Part shown: positions 62,215-64,000 of the stretch, one piece after another
Position numbering within the stretch: position 1 is the first letter of the stretch
Layout of the letters: the number at the start of each line of letters is the position of its first letter
Origin: Prosapia bicincta
Taxonomy: Eukaryota > Arthropoda > Insecta > Hemiptera > Cercopidae
Length of the DNA stretch: 64,000 nucleotides
Assembly (NCBI GenBank): GCA_036971475.1
Contig: JBAIZL010000004.1
Span: 63,725,753 to 63,789,752 of the forward strand
Direction: 5' to 3'
Translations under genes and position numbers: made by a program
Notes under the pieces: model-generated
Databases searched by the model: none
The model's input: only the letters and a program-made list of their open reading frames with translations
Told to the model about the DNA's origin: nothing

Positions 62215-64000
62215 ATTTAGTAGCCCCTATTTAATGGCGCGTAATTATTATACAGAATATACAGCGTACGTACTCGGCATAAATTTCATATTTTATATGC
62301 TTCCTCGGCACATTTTATAGAACGTATGTTTGGCTACGGATGGCAATGAATAACATTATCAAAATGACGTAATAAAGAGAGTTGAATATGCTATTCTGAA
62401 TTTAAAACTTTATAGTATATTGAATCCTTAATACATAGAAAGTTTTACTAATGTATACAAATCATTCTTTATATTAATAATATCATCCATTATAGGATAT
62501 GGTAGCAAAAACCAGACGAGTTCTCTGTTTAAAGTCCTTCTTACTCAAAATGAAAACTAGAGTGCCTTTAAAGAATCGATGCAGTTCCATTATATCCTGT
62601 AGTGAACTGTGTTATGTCTTACCGTCAAATATGATTTCCTTAGATCAACGCTTACCTGTAAACAAAAGAAAGTTTTTCTGTTTCTACTAACTTCAGATAT
62701 TTACAAAACTCCGTAACAATTTTAAAATTATTTACATAAATATTAAGTCTGAATGTTATGTGGTTATATCTTATAAATCTTTTTAAATAGTTTACAAGTC
62801 TTAATTTTTACAATCTTGTGACCTGTTTCAGTCTTGTCTTATCATTTCATTACTGATGAAATATGTCGACAGGTACATTATCTCATTCCTCACAAAATAC
62901 TAAGCAAACAAGAAGAAAAATACATACACTTTTTAAGACTGATGTTAGTAAAATTACGTTTGTAGTACTAATCCATGAGATTTCGAATAAGACATCGTCT
63001 TTATATTAAGATCTTGTATGATGCATTATATAGAGTAATCACATTCAATATAGTTGTTGAGTTTGGATTCTGTATCTGTTTCAACTATTTAAGCTACTTT
63101 GACACGTGTAGGTGGGAGGAAAGCTGAGTTTAATAAACATTTGTATAACTAAACATCAAATTTTTTCCCCGAGCTTCAACAACCTTAAGACTTTTGCTTG
63201 GAGAAATATAATATCAAAGAATATCAAACAACGTACTAATTTATTTCTAATATTTTCTGTTTCTGGACGAGTACAATATATGTGATTGAAAATAGCCTTA
63301 AAACACATATTCACTGACGATTTGTAGTATACGTGAATCCTCTTAAGTTATACTACTTTGCAATTCCCTTTGTTAAAACTGCCAAAACACAGAAATACGT
63401 AGTATCCCGCAGACTCCCATGGGCTCTACTATTGGACTTCCTTTTCCAAAATTAAAGTTGGTATCTCCAGTGTATGGCACCTAAGAACCAATTCTAGATT
63501 AAGTGTTCGTAGCCACATGCCATAACGTTCCACTCCGTGTTATCAAACTTTTGTCAAAATAACTATGTCATTTTAAAATAAATCTCTTCAAATTACTTAT
63601 AGGGAACAAAATTTAATATTATTTTCAAAAAGTCATATAATTGACTACATTCTATCTAGAGCTAATGACTTTATTCATTATAAGTAGAGCTAAACTCTAC
63701 ATATAAACAGATAAAGCTAACAGAAAATACCTGGTATTAAGAAAAGTAATGGAATCCTTTCTATCAGCAACCCTCTATATCTGTAGTATTTGTAATAAAA
63801 AAGAAAATAAAAGTAATTTGGAATGAAATCGTCACCAATTTTAACAGTTGATATCCTAATGAGCAATGTTCATGGTGAAACATATTGCTCAAAACAGTTT
63901 ATTTCAAATAAATGAAAAATAGAATCGAATTGTTAGCTAAATAGGAGAAAAAACAAATAAAATTTATGTAATTGCTTGTATTTGTAAAAGATAAATTATA
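62215..64000 (+). repeat. Long dispersed repeat, copy 2 (cut by window end)
   Basis: Direct copy of 1-1780, about 95% alike by eye in sampled stretches. Whether the sequence just upstream (62100-62214) also belongs to the repeat cannot be told, since copy 1 starts at base 1. Confidence 0.9.

Overview
This is AT-rich (roughly two-thirds A+T by eye) eukaryotic non-coding DNA. There are no operons, no ribosome binding sites and no intact gene. Long perfect (TA)n and (GT)n tracts, Penelope-like element (PLE) fragments, a solo LTR with a target-site duplication, tRNA-derived fragments, a short-period satellite and isolated exon-like pieces point to an intron or intergenic stretch of an invertebrate. 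An arthropod is plausible, but the sequence does not fix the taxon. Most longer open frames are chance or microsatellite frames.

Layout. 1-1780 and 62215-64000 are two direct copies of one dispersed repeat, so both window ends lie in it. 4.0-8.6 kb holds three GC-rich, promoter-like islands in an AT-rich stretch full of GGTTAA and CAGTAA words, followed by a partial LTR (8631-9300). 11.2-13.2 kb has a PLE relic between two direct repeats. 16.1-17.2 kb has a SINE-like unit, a cluster of strong inverted repeats and a PLE 3' tail with hammerhead-like cores on each side. 20.8-21.6 kb is a tandem pair of a repeat with a third copy at 60.2 kb. 28.4-34.8 kb is the main mobile-element region. It has a near full-span but broken PLE (reverse transcriptase plus GIY-YIG endonuclease), a 5'-truncated copy behind it, then a tandem duplication carrying PLE 3' parts, two hammerhead-like motifs and a 0.9 kb tail present twice. 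35.4-37.0 kb and 39.9-45.8 kb hold further repeat pairs. A 1986 bp solo LTR (42826-44811) sits inside one of these, with TG...CA ends and an ATAC duplication. 46.8 kb (minus strand) has the best hammerhead ribozyme candidate. 49.5-50.3 kb (minus strand) is a second, divergent PLE. 55.0-55.7 kb is a 113-bp satellite with alternating unit types. 61.0 kb holds a short fragment resembling the start of a Tc1/mariner-type transposase.

No host gene could be recognised. Two exon-like pieces, each with a strong splice acceptor (22768-22841 plus; 47089-47263 minus), are the best candidates for host or unknown coding sequence. The recurring theme is retroelement decay, with ribozyme-like cores found beside several PLE tails. 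PLEs are known to carry hammerhead motifs, so these are expected in kind, but the copies here differ in stem design.
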